Assembly (NCBI RefSeq): GCF_001956915.1
Contig: NZ_MLJO01000002.1
Coordinates: forward strand, 1-64,000
Direction: 5' to 3'
DNA from: Intrasporangium flavum
Lineage (GTDB): Bacteria; Actinomycetota; Actinomycetes; Actinomycetales; Dermatophilaceae
DNA length: 64,000 nucleotides
The notes below the pieces were generated by a model. That model had not been told where the DNA came from. It did no database searches and was given only the letters and a program-made list of their open reading frames with translations. Shown in pieces: positions 1 to 10,141 of the stretch. Both the position numbers and the translations under genes were made by a program. Every line of letters begins with the position of its first letter. The first letter of the stretch is position 1.

Positions 1-45
1 ATCCCGCCGCCGCCCAGAGCTCCGAGTCTCAGGCCCCTACACGTC

Positions 46-124
46 GTGGCCTCTCGACGGTCGGTGGCAGCCGATGGTGGCCTCTCGACGGTGAAGGGCC
101 AGCCGAACGTGGCCTTTCGACGGT
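46..124. repeat. Three tandem copies of a ~31-bp repeat
   Basis: The 16-mer GTGGCCTCTCGACGGT begins at 46 and 77, and a copy with one T for C begins at 109. The copies are 31 and 32 bases apart, and the linkers after copies 2 and 3 share GAAGGG and CAGCC. The array sits just beyond the stop codon of the minus-strand membrane-protein gene and may continue to the left of the window. It has no hairpin form. It may be part of a 3' untranslated region or a dispersed intergenic repeat; its function is unknown. Confidence 0.7.
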
Positions 125-133
125 GAAGGGGGG

Positions 134-625
134 TCAGCCGGCGTCGCTGCGTCGACGCCGCCGGCGCTGCGACAGCGGGAGCGCCACCCATAGGGCGGTC
201 GCCAGGACGGCGAGCCCGCCGCCGATCCAGAACGCCGTCGAGTGCGACAGCAGGACGTCCAGGACGAGGACCACGCCACCGACGATGCCGACGACGAGAA
301 GGCACAGCCCCGTGCCGATGAGGTGGTCGGTGTGGCGCACCACGTAGTCCTTGAGGCCCTCGCGGAACAGCATCCGGTGCATCGCGACGGGCGCCATGAA
401 CACGAGGGTCGCCACGGCGACCGACAGCAGCGTGATGACGTAGATGGTCCGCTGCAGGCCGGTCAGCTGCGAGAACCGCTGCTGGAAGGGGATCGTCAGC
501 AGGAAGGCGAAGAGGATCTGGACGCCGGCCTGGACGATGCGCAGCTCCTGCAGCTGCTCGTTGAAGTTGCGGTCGATCCGCTGGGCTTCGCTCTCGTCCC
601 GCTCGTAGGCGTGTGGGTCGCTCAT
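134..625 (-). CDS. DUF6328-like four-helix membrane protein
   Basis: Small integral membrane protein of 163 aa with no known activity. An acidic/charged cytoplasmic start (residues 1-28, with NEQLQELR) is followed by four predicted membrane helices near residues 30-47, 61-82, 100-124 and 131-151, then an arginine-rich tail (RRRRRR) that should stay in the cytoplasm. The pattern of an N-terminal NE-LQELR stretch followed by QILFAFLL and a GLQR-Y loop resembles the actinobacterial DUF6328 family, which I recognise by overall look rather than by a catalytic motif. The ATG at 625 is the first good start. The gene stands alone, next to pckG on the same strand but separated from it by a strong hairpin, so it is probably transcribed separately. 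Confidence 0.75.
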   Translation of the reverse strand: MSDPHAYERDESEAQRIDRNFNEQLQELRIVQAGVQILFAFLLTIPFQQRFSQLTGLQRTIYVITLLSVAVATLVFMAPVAMHRMLFREGLKDYVVRHTDHLIGTGLCLLVVGIVGGVVLVLDVLLSHSTAFWIGGGLAVLATALWVALPLSQRRRRRRSDAG

Positions 626-698
626 GCCTCAGGTGTACCCGCAGTGGGCCCGTCGCGCCGCCCCTCCGCGCGGGCTCCCGAAGGGCCGCGACGACGGA

Positions 699-730
699 GG
701 GCCCGGCACACCAGGTGGGGTGCCGGGCCC
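699..730 (-). terminator. Hairpin downstream of pckG
   Basis: An 11-bp perfect stem (GGGCCCGGCAC at 699-709 with its complement at 720-730) closes a 10-base loop. There is no clear T-run, which is common for actinobacterial terminators. It lies 50 bases beyond the pckG stop and before the DUF6328 gene, so it most likely ends pckG transcription. Confidence 0.65.
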
Positions 731-779
731 TGCATCACGTCGTCCGCCGGCGCCGGCACGCGCCGGGCGGACCGGCGCG

Positions 780-2615
<1,836 letters not shown>

Positions 2616-3048
2616 TTGCGGGCCATCCCTTCGCGCGGTGCACTGCCGGCACCACGTCGTGCCGGTTCTGCTGCTCGCTCGTGGGCCCTCGTCAGGCGCG
2701 GGTGGCGCCCCGCCGGGTGTCCACATAGTGAGCAGATGACGTGATGGACTCACCGTACGCCCGGCCCGGAGCGCCGATGACCGGTCTGTCGTCAGGGTCC
2801 GGTGAAACGGCTCACACCCGCTGGGCGTTGCAAGACCGGTGACGGGATCGTGTCGGTTTCTTGCAGGAATTGCAGCGGGATTGCCGTGTGGTGGACAGGG
2901 CTCCGGGGCCTGTCCGAGGGGGCCGTTGCGGTACGCGTCCGGGGTCGGCGCCGCGGGGTCCGGGCGGGCCGCGTCACCTCGATTTCGTGGTTCGCGACCC
3001 GAGGCGCTAAGGTAACTTCTCGTCCCGCCCGGAAGGGCGAAGACACCT
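2616..3048. other. 433-base gene-free region upstream of pckG
   Basis: No credible gene is seen here. It should hold the pckG promoter (minus strand) and the tRNA-Arg promoter (plus strand, -10 TAAGGT at 3008-3013). It includes three TTGCA-type elements at 2828-2875, and a 7-bp hairpin (GGACAGG at 2893-2899, CCTGTCC at 2909-2915). The stretch around 2828-2885 is noticeably richer in A and T than the coding DNA around it. Confidence 0.6.
2828..2875. promoter_or_regulatory. Inverted TTGCAAGA / TCTTGCAG pair plus a third TTGCAG
   Basis: TTGCAAGA (2828-2835) is mirrored by TCTTGCAG (2859-2866), one mismatch, and a further TTGCAG follows at 2870-2875. The cluster lies about 215-240 bases upstream of the pckG start. 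RamB-type regulators of acetate and gluconeogenic genes in Corynebacterium bind TTTGCAAA-like sites, so control of pckG is a reasonable guess, not shown. Confidence 0.3.
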
Positions 3049-3121
3049 GCACCCGTAGCTCAACGGATAGAGCATCTGACTACGGATCAGAAGGTTTGGG
3101 GTTCGAATCCCTACGGGTGCG
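3049..3121 (+). tRNA. tRNA-Arg (anticodon ACG)
   Basis: Full cloverleaf: acceptor GCACCCG pairs with CGGGTGC, anticodon stem TCTGA/TCAGA encloses CTACGGA giving anticodon ACG, and the T-arm carries GGTTCGAATCC. The discriminator is G at 3121 and CCA is not encoded. A34 is expected to be deaminated to inosine by TadA so that the tRNA reads CGU, CGC and CGA; tadA is at 30.8 kb in this window. A -10 hexamer TAAGGT sits at 3008-3013, and a strong hairpin follows at 3142. Confidence 0.97.
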
Positions 3122-3141
3122 CTCTGTGTTGAGACAGAAGG

Positions 3142-3175
3142 CGAAGGCCCCGACCGGATGCGGTCGGGGCCTTCG
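3142..3175. terminator. Bidirectional terminator between tRNA-Arg and a convergent gene
   Basis: A 14-bp perfect stem (3142-3155 with 3162-3175, core AAGGCCCCGACC) closes a 6-base loop. It lies between the plus-strand tRNA and the 3' end of a minus-strand gene and can end transcription from both sides. Confidence 0.85.
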
Positions 3176-3189
3176 TCATGTCCGCCTTC

Positions 3190-3705
3190 TCAGGCCTGCG
3201 TCTCGACGCCGAAGAGCAGCAGGAGGAAGGCCAGTCCGGCGAGGCCGCACAGCACGATCGCCGGCAGCGATCGCTCACGCTGGCGCCACGCCGCGAGCAG
3301 GACCATGAGCCCCGAGAGCCCGGCGAGGACGAAGCCGCCCTGGACCGCGAGGTTCTGCACCGCACTCGCGTGCCGGGACCCGACCTCGACGAGCGGCGCC
3401 ACGGCGGAGGCGACGACGCCGACGACGAGCATCGCCACCGCCACCCAGCCGAGCCGGCTCGTCGGCAGCACCGTGACGGGGCCGCCCGCGGTCCGCAGGT
3501 GGTGGACCACGGCGACGACACCGCCGGTGGCCACGAGGGCGAACCCCGCGTAGAACACCACGGCCAGGTCCTGCCCCTGGAAGCCGAGCGCCACGACGAC
3601 GAGCGCGGCGCCGACGAGCAGGAGCCCGGCGGCGAACCGCCCGATGCGAGTGGGTCGCGGGCCCGTGGGGGTCGCAGGGGAGGGGGTGTCGGTGCGCAGG
3701 CTCAT
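3190..3705 (-). CDS. Hypothetical four-helix membrane protein
   Basis: A 171-aa protein with no recognised family. After a 20-residue Pro/Thr/Arg-rich cytoplasmic start it has about four hydrophobic stretches: a GRFAAGLLLVGAALVVVAL segment, an AVVFYAGFALVATGG segment, a LGWVAVAMLVVGVVASA segment and a C-terminal pair around GFVLAGLSGLMVLL and AIVLCGLAGLAFLLLLF. The ATG at 3705 is chosen because AAGGAG lies 6 bases upstream; the reading frame is open for another 900 bases, but only as the antisense of the acyl-CoA synthetase gene. It is convergent with tRNA-Arg and divergent from the synthetase gene, with 156 bases between the starts. No catalytic residues are evident. Confidence 0.75.
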   Translation of the reverse strand: MSLRTDTPSPATPTGPRPTRIGRFAAGLLLVGAALVVVALGFQGQDLAVVFYAGFALVATGGVVAVVHHLRTAGGPVTVLPTSRLGWVAVAMLVVGVVASAVAPLVEVGSRHASAVQNLAVQGGFVLAGLSGLMVLLAAWRQRERSLPAIVLCGLAGLAFLLLLFGVETQA

Positions 3706-3861
3706 GGCGGCTCCTTCGACACCTTCATCGTCCCGCCCGCGGCAGCCGCCGGTCCGCCGGCGTGACGAGGCAGACAGTCGGACGTGGACGAATCCCTTGC
3801 GCGGCGACGGGCCCCGGGGTTGGGTGTGCTGAGGAACCGTCAACGACGTCCGGAGGCCACG

Positions 3862-5514
3862 ATGACCGCTGTGCAGACCGACTCGTCCACCGCGCTGGAC
3901 CCCGCCCTGTCGCACACCCGCGGTGAGAGCGAGCCGCCGCTCATCGAACAGACCATCGGGGACAACCTCGATGCCACCGTCGCCCGGTTCGGCGACCGGG
4001 AGGCGCTCGTCGACGTCACCCAGGGCCGACGCTGGACCTACACCGAGCTGCAGCGCGACGTCGACGCCTTGGCGCGCGCCCTGCTCGCCGTCGGCGTCCG
4101 CACCGGCGACCGCGTCGGCATCTGGGCCCCGAACTGCTCCGAGTGGACGCTCGTGCAGTACGCCACGGCGAAGATGGGCGCGATCCTCGTCAACATCAAC
4201 CCGGCCTACCGGGCGCACGAGCTGCAGTACGTCCTGAAGCAGGCCGGCATCTCGACGCTCGTCGCGGCGGAGTCCTTCAGGACGAGCGACTACCGCGGCA
4301 TGGTCGAGGAGGTCCGCGACGAGGTGCCCGGCCTCGAGCGCGTCGTCTACATCGGCACGCCCGACTGGGACGATCTCGTCGCGCGGGCCGGCGAGGTGTC
4401 GGCCGAGGAGCTGGCCCGGGTTCAGGCGGGCCTGAGCAACACCGACGCCATCAACATCCAGTACACCTCCGGCACCACCGGGTTCCCCAAGGGCGCGACG
4501 CTCAGCCACCGCAACATCCTCAACAACGGCTACTTCGTCGGCGAGCTGTGCGACTACACCGAGGCCGACCGGGTGTGCATCCCCGTGCCCTTCTACCACT
4601 GCTTCGGCATGGTCATGGGCAACCTCGCGTGCACGACGCACGGCGCCTGCATGGTCATCCCGGCGCCGGGCTTCGACCCCGCCGCGACGCTCCGGGCGAC
4701 GCAGGACGAGAAGGTCACCTCGCTGTACGGGGTCCCGACGATGTTCATCGCCGAGTGGAACCTGCCCGACTTCGACTCCTACGACCTGTCGAGCGTGCGC
4801 ACCGGCATCATGGCCGGCTCGCCGTGCCCGGCCGAGCTGATGAAGAAGCTCATCGCCTCGGGCATCGAGGAGATGACGATCTGCTACGGCATGACCGAGA
4901 CCTCACCGGTGTCGACGCAGAACCGCACCGACGACACCTTCGAGCAGAAGGTCGGCACGGTCGGGCGCGTGGGCCCGCACCTGGAGATCAAGATCGTCGA
5001 CCCGGTGTCGGGGGAGACGCTGCCGCGCGGGCAGGCCGGCGAGTTCCTGACGAAGGGCTACTCGGTGATGCTCGGCTACTGGGAGCAGCCCGACAAGACC
5101 GCCGAGGCCGTCACGGACGGGTGGATGCACACCGGCGACATCGGCGTCATGCACGAGGACGGCTACGTCGAGATCACCGGCCGGATCAAGGACATGGTGA
5201 TCCGCGGCGGCGAGAACGTGTACCCGCGGGAGATCGAGGAGTTCCTGTACACCCACCCCGACATCCTCGACGCCCAGGTCATCGGGGTCCCGGACGAGAA
5301 GTACGGCGAGGAGCTGTGCGCGTGGATCCGGATGAAGGAGGGTGCGACGCCGCTGACGTCGGAGTCGCTGCGGGCGTTCTGCACCGGGCAGCTCGCGCAC
5401 TACAAGATCCCCCGCTACGTCGAGATCGTCGAGGAGTTCCCGATGACGGTGACGGGCAAGATCCGCAAGGTCGAGATGCGCGAGGTGACGGCGAAGCGCC
5501 TCGGCCTGGGCTGA
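3862..5514 (+). CDS. AMP-forming fatty-acyl-CoA synthetase
   Basis: Activates a carboxylic acid, probably a fatty acid, to its CoA thioester through an acyl-adenylate, using ATP. The 550-aa ANL-superfamily protein has the AMP-binding P-loop YTSGTTGFPKG near residues 201-211, the YGMTETSP adenylate motif, the hinge block TGRIKDMVIRGGENVYPREIE near 438-458, and the C-terminal catalytic lysine in TGKIRK near 531. It resembles the FadD35-like group (PFYHCFGMVMGN). The start at 3862 is preferred to one at 3784 because CGGAGG lies just upstream and the longer form adds unrelated residues. It stands alone, so chain length cannot be deduced from neighbours. Confidence 0.92.
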   Translation: MTAVQTDSSTALDPALSHTRGESEPPLIEQTIGDNLDATVARFGDREALVDVTQGRRWTYTELQRDVDALARALLAVGVRTGDRVGIWAPNCSEWTLVQYATAKMGAILVNINPAYRAHELQYVLKQAGISTLVAAESFRTSDYRGMVEEVRDEVPGLERVVYIGTPDWDDLVARAGEVSAEELARVQAGLSNTDAINIQYTSGTTGFPKGATLSHRNILNNGYFVGELCDYTEADRVCIPVPFYHCFGMVMGNLACTTHGACMVIPAPGFDPAATLRATQDEKVTSLYGVPTMFIAEWNLPDFDSYDLSSVRTGIMAGSPCPAELMKKLIASGIEEMTICYGMTETSPVSTQNRTDDTFEQKVGTVGRVGPHLEIKIVDPVSGETLPRGQAGEFLTKGYSVMLGYWEQPDKTAEAVTDGWMHTGDIGVMHEDGYVEITGRIKDMVIRGGENVYPREIEEFLYTHPDILDAQVIGVPDEKYGEELCAWIRMKEGATPLTSESLRAFCTGQLAHYKIPRYVEIVEEFPMTVTGKIRKVEMREVTAKRLGLG

Positions 5515-5657
5515 GGCCCGCGGGCCCACTCCCGTGGTGATGGTGGCGGATCGGGTACGGATCGGAAAGGACGCGTCGCAGGGGCGCGAACCGGCTTGTG
5601 GCGCAGTAGGTTGCCGGTGGAGTGGTCGTCCTGGACCCGTGACCCGAGAGGGATGGA

Positions 5658-7583
5658 ATGTCCGACACCAACAAGACGATCCTGTGGGTGGTCGTCGCCG
5701 TCGTCGTCGTAGCGCTCATCGCCTGGTTCTTCGTCTCGGCGAGTCGCCGCAAGGAGATCGAGGCCCGGCGGGCCGAGGCCGACCGCATGCGAGCGAGCCT
5801 CGACGCGCGTCTCGCCGAGGTCCAGCAGCAGCAGGACCGCGCCTCGGTGACCGGCGAGATGGCCGCCGAGGCGCGCGCCGAGGCCGAGGCCAAGGCGCGT
5901 GAGGCCCGCCGGCTCGAGGAACAGGCCGCCCAGGCGGCTGCCGTGGCCGAGCGCGCCCAGGCCCAGCACGACGAGATCGCCCGCGAGGCCGACCGCATCG
6001 ACCCCGACGTCCCCACCGAGGACGACGACCGGGGCGGCAGGGCGGCAGCGGCCGGCGTCGGTGCGGGTGCCGGGGCCGCCGTGGGCAGTGCGGCCTTCAC
6101 GCAGGAGGAGGACGACGACGACCTGGCCGACGCCGAGAACCCGTTCGGTGACTCCGCGGGTTCCGCTGGGGCGCAGGCTGGTTCGCACGACCCGGACGAC
6201 GAGGCCCGCGCCGACGACGGCGGGCGCTGGGCGCCGGCCACCGACGCGGCCTCGGCGACGACCGCCGCGTCCGACGTCGACGGGCACGGGGAGACCAAGG
6301 GCGCCGCTGCCGAGGAGGCCGCGTCGGGTGAGGACGCGTCGGGCGAGGGAGCCGCAGAGGACGCATCGGCGGACGCCGGAGTGGGTACAGGGGCAGTGCC
6401 GTCGTGGCACGACGACGCCGAGCCGGAGTCCGACTCGCCGTCGACGGCCGCGGCAGCCACCGACGAGGACGCCACCGGCTCGAGCAGCGCGGCCGCGGGC
6501 GCCGCGTCCGACGACGCCGGGCAGCCCGGGGTCGTCGCCGAGCGCAACGGAGCCGACGACATGAGTGACACGACCCAGCTTCACGAGACGTCGGCAGACG
6601 ACGCCGACGAGACCAGCACGAGCGCCACCGGGCGGTCCGAGCAGGCCGAGCAGGCCGAGCAGGCCGAGCGGACCGACGAGCCGACGGCCGAGGCCGAGGA
6701 GGGCGCCGCCGGCCTGTCCGCCGGTGCCGCCGGAGCGACCGCCGCGGCGGCGGGCGAGCCCGTCGCCACCGGCGACGAGGAGTCGGAGCCGCGGGAGACG
6801 CCCGCCGCGGCCGCCACGTCAGCCGAGTCGAGCGAGCCGACCGACGGCCCCTCCTCGGGCACCTCCACCGGCGGGGCCGGCTGGGAGCCCGAGGACGCCG
6901 ACGGCGCCGAGGAGGTCGAGGAGGTCGAGGAGGTCAGGGTCCCGGCGCTCGAGGACCGTGACGACGTCATCGCCGAGGGCGGGACCCCATCGGACGACCC
7001 GGGTGACCACCGCGGCCAGCCGTGGGCGACGACGACGGGCCAGCGCCCGCCGGAGGCCGAGGAGCCGGCCGCCCCGGATGCCAGCGACGCCGCGCTCGGC
7101 GAGCGCGAGGACCCGACCAAGGCCCCCGAGGGCGAGCAGGCCGCGGCCGACGCCGCACCCGCGTCGGCCGACGAGGCACGTGAGGCGCGCGAGGTCGACG
7201 ACGAGCACGCCACCGAGGCTCCGGAGGCCACCAGGGCTCCCGAGGGCGCGGACGCGCCCGTCGAGCCGAAGGCGTCTGCCGAGCAGGAGACGTCGACGCA
7301 GCACGGGACGTCGACGCAGCCCGAGGCGTCCGCAGGCGCCGAGGCGGCGTCCGGTCGACGCGTCTCCGAGTACGACGAGGTCGTCGACGGCGGCTTCGGC
7401 ATGGGCTCGGCCGCGACGATCTCCGACGGCGCCCAGCCGCTCGGGCACGCGGTCAAGGGCGTGCGCGACGGCAACCGCTTCCTCACCCCGGGCGAGGACG
7501 GCTACGACGACGTCGAGCCCGACGTCTGGTTCTACGACGATGACGCCGCCCGGCGCTCCGGGTTCTCGCGCCGCGAGGACTGA
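5658..7583 (+). CDS. Long acidic low-complexity protein with N-terminal membrane anchor
   Basis: A 641-aa protein of unknown function. A short start (MSDTNK) is followed by one membrane helix at about residues 8-27, then a Lys/Arg/Glu/Ala coiled coil (about 28-115, KEIEARRAEADRMRASLD and similar), and then some 450 residues very rich in Ala, Glu, Asp, Ser and Thr that look disordered. The last 70 residues differ: they include GGFGMGSAATISDGAQPLGH followed by VKGVRDGNRFLTP and VWFYDDDAARRSGF, which looks like a small folded tail also seen at the ends of other actinobacterial low-complexity proteins. The topology puts the tail in the cytoplasm if the positive residues after the helix stay inside. 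The start has a GAGAGGGATGGA ribosome site. A strong terminator follows. Confidence 0.75.
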   Translation: MSDTNKTILWVVVAVVVVALIAWFFVSASRRKEIEARRAEADRMRASLDARLAEVQQQQDRASVTGEMAAEARAEAEAKAREARRLEEQAAQAAAVAERAQAQHDEIAREADRIDPDVPTEDDDRGGRAAAAGVGAGAGAAVGSAAFTQEEDDDDLADAENPFGDSAGSAGAQAGSHDPDDEARADDGGRWAPATDAASATTAASDVDGHGETKGAAAEEAASGEDASGEGAAEDASADAGVGTGAVPSWHDDAEPESDSPSTAAAATDEDATGSSSAAAGAASDDAGQPGVVAERNGADDMSDTTQLHETSADDADETSTSATGRSEQAEQAEQAERTDEPTAEAEEGAAGLSAGAAGATAAAAGEPVATGDEESEPRETPAAAATSAESSEPTDGPSSGTSTGGAGWEPEDADGAEEVEEVEEVRVPALEDRDDVIAEGGTPSDDPGDHRGQPWATTTGQRPPEAEEPAAPDASDAALGEREDPTKAPEGEQAAADAAPASADEAREAREVDDEHATEAPEATRAPEGADAPVEPKASAEQETSTQHGTSTQPEASAGAEAASGRRVSEYDEVVDGGFGMGSAATISDGAQPLGHAVKGVRDGNRFLTPGEDGYDDVEPDVWFYDDDAARRSGFSRRED

Positions 7584-7596
7584 GCACAGCGACTCC

Positions 7597-7635
7597 ACGA
7601 CGGGGCCGGTCGCCACGGGCGTCCGGCCCCGTCGT
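7597..7635 (+). terminator. Terminator after the acidic protein gene
   Basis: A 13-bp perfect stem, ACGACGGGGCCGG at 7597-7609 with its complement at 7623-7635, and a 13-base loop. It starts 14 bases after the stop codon and separates this gene from argS. Confidence 0.8.
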
Positions 7636-7701
7636 CGTGCCGGCCCGCGCCGCGGCGTCCGGGCGCCGGAAACCCCGGCGAGGGCACCACCCGTGCGCAC
7701 C

Positions 7702-7714
7702 TAGACTGGCCCGC
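7702..7714 (+). promoter_or_regulatory. -10 element of a leaderless argS promoter
   Basis: TAGACT (7702-7707) matches the actinobacterial -10 pattern TANNNT and is followed by only 7 bases before the argS ATG. No ribosome-binding site is present. The transcript would therefore begin at or next to the A of ATG. Confidence 0.6.
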
Positions 7715-9475
7715 ATGGTCTCCCCGCTCGTCGCGCTCACGCCGAAGGTCCAGTCCGCGATCGCCACCGCGCTCGGTGACGACTTCCGCGAGGTCGACCC
7801 GGTGCTGCGCCCGTCGCAGTTCGCCGACGTGCAGGTCAATGCCGCGCTCGCCCTCGCCAAGAAGGTCGGTGCCCCGCCGCGCGACGTCGCCGCGAAGATC
7901 GTCGAGGCCCTCGACCTCGACGGCGTCTGCGACTCGGTCGAGGTGAGCGGTCCGGGCTTCATCAACCTCACGTTCTCCAGCGCCTGGCTCGCCTCGCTGC
8001 TCCAGGAGGTCGACGCCGACGAGCGCTGCGGCGTGCCGGTCGAGCAGGCCCAGAACATCCCGATCGACTACTCCGCGCCGAACGTGGCCAAGGAGATGCA
8101 CGTCGGGCACCTGCGCACCACGGTCGTCGGCGACAGCCTGGCGCGCACGCTCGAGCACCTCGGCCACCACGTCATCCGGCAGAACCACATCGGCGACTGG
8201 GGCACACCCTTCGGCATGCTCATCGAGCACCTGCTCGAGGTCGGCGAGGGCTCCGACGAGGCCGGGCTGCTCGTCACCGACCCCAATGCCTTCTACCAGG
8301 CGGCCCGCGTCAAGTTCGACGCTGCCGAGAAGGCCGAACCCGCCGGCAGCGCAGGCGACTTCAACGTGCGCGCCCGGTCGCGCGTCGTGCTGCTGCAGGC
8401 CGGCGACGCCGAGACCCTGCGGCTCTGGAACGAGCTCGTCGACCTCTCGAAGGTCTACTTCAACAAGCTCTACTCGACGCTCGGCGTCACGCTGACCGAC
8501 CTGCACCTCGCCGGCGAGTCGAAGTACAACGACGCCCTCCCCGGCATCTGCGACGAGCTCGAGTCGCGCGGCATCGCCGAGGTGTCCGACGGCGCCCTGT
8601 GCGTCTTCCTCGACGGCTACACCGGCCGCGAGGGCAAGCCGGTGCCGCTCATCATCCGCAAGTCCGATGGCGGGTACGGCTATGCCACAACGGACCTCGC
8701 GACCATCAAGTACCGGGTCCACGAGCTCGACGCGCACCGGGTGCTCTACGTCATCGGTGCACCGCAGGCGCTGCACCTCAACATGGTGTGGGACACCGCG
8801 CGCAAGGCCGGCTGGCTCCCGGACGACGTCACGCCCGTCCACGTGCAGATCGGCAACGTGCTCGGCGAGGACCGCAAGATGCTCAAGACCCGCTCGGGCA
8901 AGCCGCTGCGGCTCATGGCGATGCTCGAGGAGGCCGTCGACAAGGCCGGTCAGGTGCTCGAGGAGGCGCGCCCCGACCTCGACGCGTCGACCCGCGCCAC
9001 GATCGCCCGCCAGGTCGGCATCGGCGCGGTCAAGTACGCCGACCTGTCGGTGGCGCACGACAGCGAGTACGTCTTCGACCTCGACCGGATGGTGTCGCTC
9101 ACCGGCAACACCGGCCCGTACCTGCAGTACGTCGTGGCCCGGATCCGCTCGATCTTCCGGCAGGTCGGCACCGACCCCTCGGTGCAGCACGACACGATCC
9201 TGCTCGGCGAGCCGCACGAGCGTGCCCTCGCCACGCACCTGCTCGGGTTCGGCGACGTCGTGGCCGAGGTCGGTGCGACGTACGAGCCGCACCGTCTCGC
9301 CGGCTACCTCTTCGAGCTGGCCCAGGCGTTCTCGGCCTTCTACGAGAACTGCCCCGTGCTCAAGGCCGACCTCGACGAGGTGCGCGCCTCGCGACTGACG
9401 CTGTGCGCGTTGGTCTTCCGGGTCATGACGACGGGCCTCGACGTGCTCGGCCTCGAGGCGCCCGAGCAGATGTGA
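7715..9475 (+). CDS. argS: Arginyl-tRNA synthetase
   Basis: Class I aminoacyl-tRNA synthetase that joins arginine to tRNA-Arg with ATP. The 586-aa protein begins with the Arg-tRNA-synthetase N-terminal domain (residues 1-85), followed by the Rossmann catalytic domain with the HIGH-type sequence HVGH at 129-132 inside the family signature SAPNVAKEMHVGHLR. The KMSKS position is the divergent KMLKTRSGKP near residue 388. The C-terminal DALR anticodon-binding domain ends in the typical EAPEQM. The ATG at 7715 fits both the family N-terminus and the leaderless promoter. A hairpin ends the transcript before the next gene. Confidence 0.97.
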   Translation: MVSPLVALTPKVQSAIATALGDDFREVDPVLRPSQFADVQVNAALALAKKVGAPPRDVAAKIVEALDLDGVCDSVEVSGPGFINLTFSSAWLASLLQEVDADERCGVPVEQAQNIPIDYSAPNVAKEMHVGHLRTTVVGDSLARTLEHLGHHVIRQNHIGDWGTPFGMLIEHLLEVGEGSDEAGLLVTDPNAFYQAARVKFDAAEKAEPAGSAGDFNVRARSRVVLLQAGDAETLRLWNELVDLSKVYFNKLYSTLGVTLTDLHLAGESKYNDALPGICDELESRGIAEVSDGALCVFLDGYTGREGKPVPLIIRKSDGGYGYATTDLATIKYRVHELDAHRVLYVIGAPQALHLNMVWDTARKAGWLPDDVTPVHVQIGNVLGEDRKMLKTRSGKPLRLMAMLEEAVDKAGQVLEEARPDLDASTRATIARQVGIGAVKYADLSVAHDSEYVFDLDRMVSLTGNTGPYLQYVVARIRSIFRQVGTDPSVQHDTILLGEPHERALATHLLGFGDVVAEVGATYEPHRLAGYLFELAQAFSAFYENCPVLKADLDEVRASRLTLCALVFRVMTTGLDVLGLEAPEQM

Positions 9476-9481
9476 CAGCGG

Positions 9482-9519
9482 GCGCCGCCCGTGCCGGCTC
9501 GGGCTGGGACGGGCGGCGC
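9482..9519 (+). terminator. Terminator after argS
   Basis: An 11-bp perfect stem, GCGCCGCCCGT at 9482-9492 with its complement at 9509-9519, starting 7 bases after the argS stop. It covers a possible GTG start at 9491 for the next gene, which argues that the real start of that gene lies further downstream. Confidence 0.75.
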
Positions 9520-9526
9520 ACCCCCT

Positions 9527-10072
9527 GTGGATGACGACGGACGCCGGTCGCTCGGCGTCAGTAGCGTCGCCGGCCGTCCGTGGCACGCCGAGACCGACCG
9601 CTGGGGCGTGGTGGCCGCGGCCCTCCTGCTGCTGCAGGTCCCGCTCCTCGTGGCCCAGGTCGTTTCGGCCGGGTCCGTCCTCGACGCCTGGCGGGCCCTC
9701 GACCCCGTCGCCCTCGAGGCGTCGTCGGGGCGACGTCTGGCGCTCGCCGCCGTCGGGTTCGCGGCACTCGTCGGGTGCGCGGTCGTCTTCTTCACGTGGG
9801 TACGCCGGATACGAACGTCCGAGCGGTGCGAGCAGGTCGCCGTCCTCGGGCCGCGCCTGGCCGCCTGGGCCTGGTTCATCCCGGTCGCGTCCGTGGTGCT
9901 CGGGCCGCTCGCGCTGCGCGACGTGTGCACCGGTGTCGCGGCGGCCCGACGGCGTGACCGGGGGCTCCCCGCCGGGCGGGACGGGGTGATGACCGTGCTG
10001 TTGGCGGTCTGGGCCGCGGCGCTTGCGCTCGTCGCCCTGATCCGCCGGGTCGGGCTCGCCGCCCGTCGCTGA
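9527..10072 (+). CDS. DUF4328-like membrane protein
   Basis: A protein of about 181 aa with several predicted membrane helices: WGVVAAALLLLQVPLLVAQVV, RLALAAVGFAALVGCAVVFFTWV, AWAWFIPVASVVLGP and a final VMTVLLAVWAAALALVALI. The central sequence RRIRTSERCEQVAVLGPRLA followed by a tryptophan-rich helix and LRDV resembles the DUF4328 family, whose function is unknown. The frame is open from a GTG at 9491, but that codon lies inside the argS terminator hairpin; the GTG at 9527 is preferred, although it has no good ribosome site. The family call is tentative. Confidence 0.6.
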   Translation: MDDDGRRSLGVSSVAGRPWHAETDRWGVVAAALLLLQVPLLVAQVVSAGSVLDAWRALDPVALEASSGRRLALAAVGFAALVGCAVVFFTWVRRIRTSERCEQVAVLGPRLAAWAWFIPVASVVLGPLALRDVCTGVAAARRRDRGLPAGRDGVMTVLLAVWAAALALVALIRRVGLAARR

Positions 10073-10141
10073 CAGGGCGCGTCCCGTACCGGTGTGCTCG
10101 ATTCGGCTGCCTCCGGGCTGGGTCCGGAGGAGAGTCGGGGC

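Noticed and set aside
2616..3048. A riboswitch or small RNA in the long gap upstream of pckG
   Set aside because: Only one short hairpin and scattered TTGCA elements are visible; no known riboswitch core was recognised.
3706..4641. Long upstream extension of the minus-strand membrane protein at 3190
   Set aside because: The extension is only the antisense of the acyl-CoA synthetase, and a ribosome site marks the ATG at 3705.
9491..9526. GTG at 9491 as the start of the DUF4328-like gene
   Set aside because: It lies inside the argS terminator stem; the next GTG at 9527 is more plausible.
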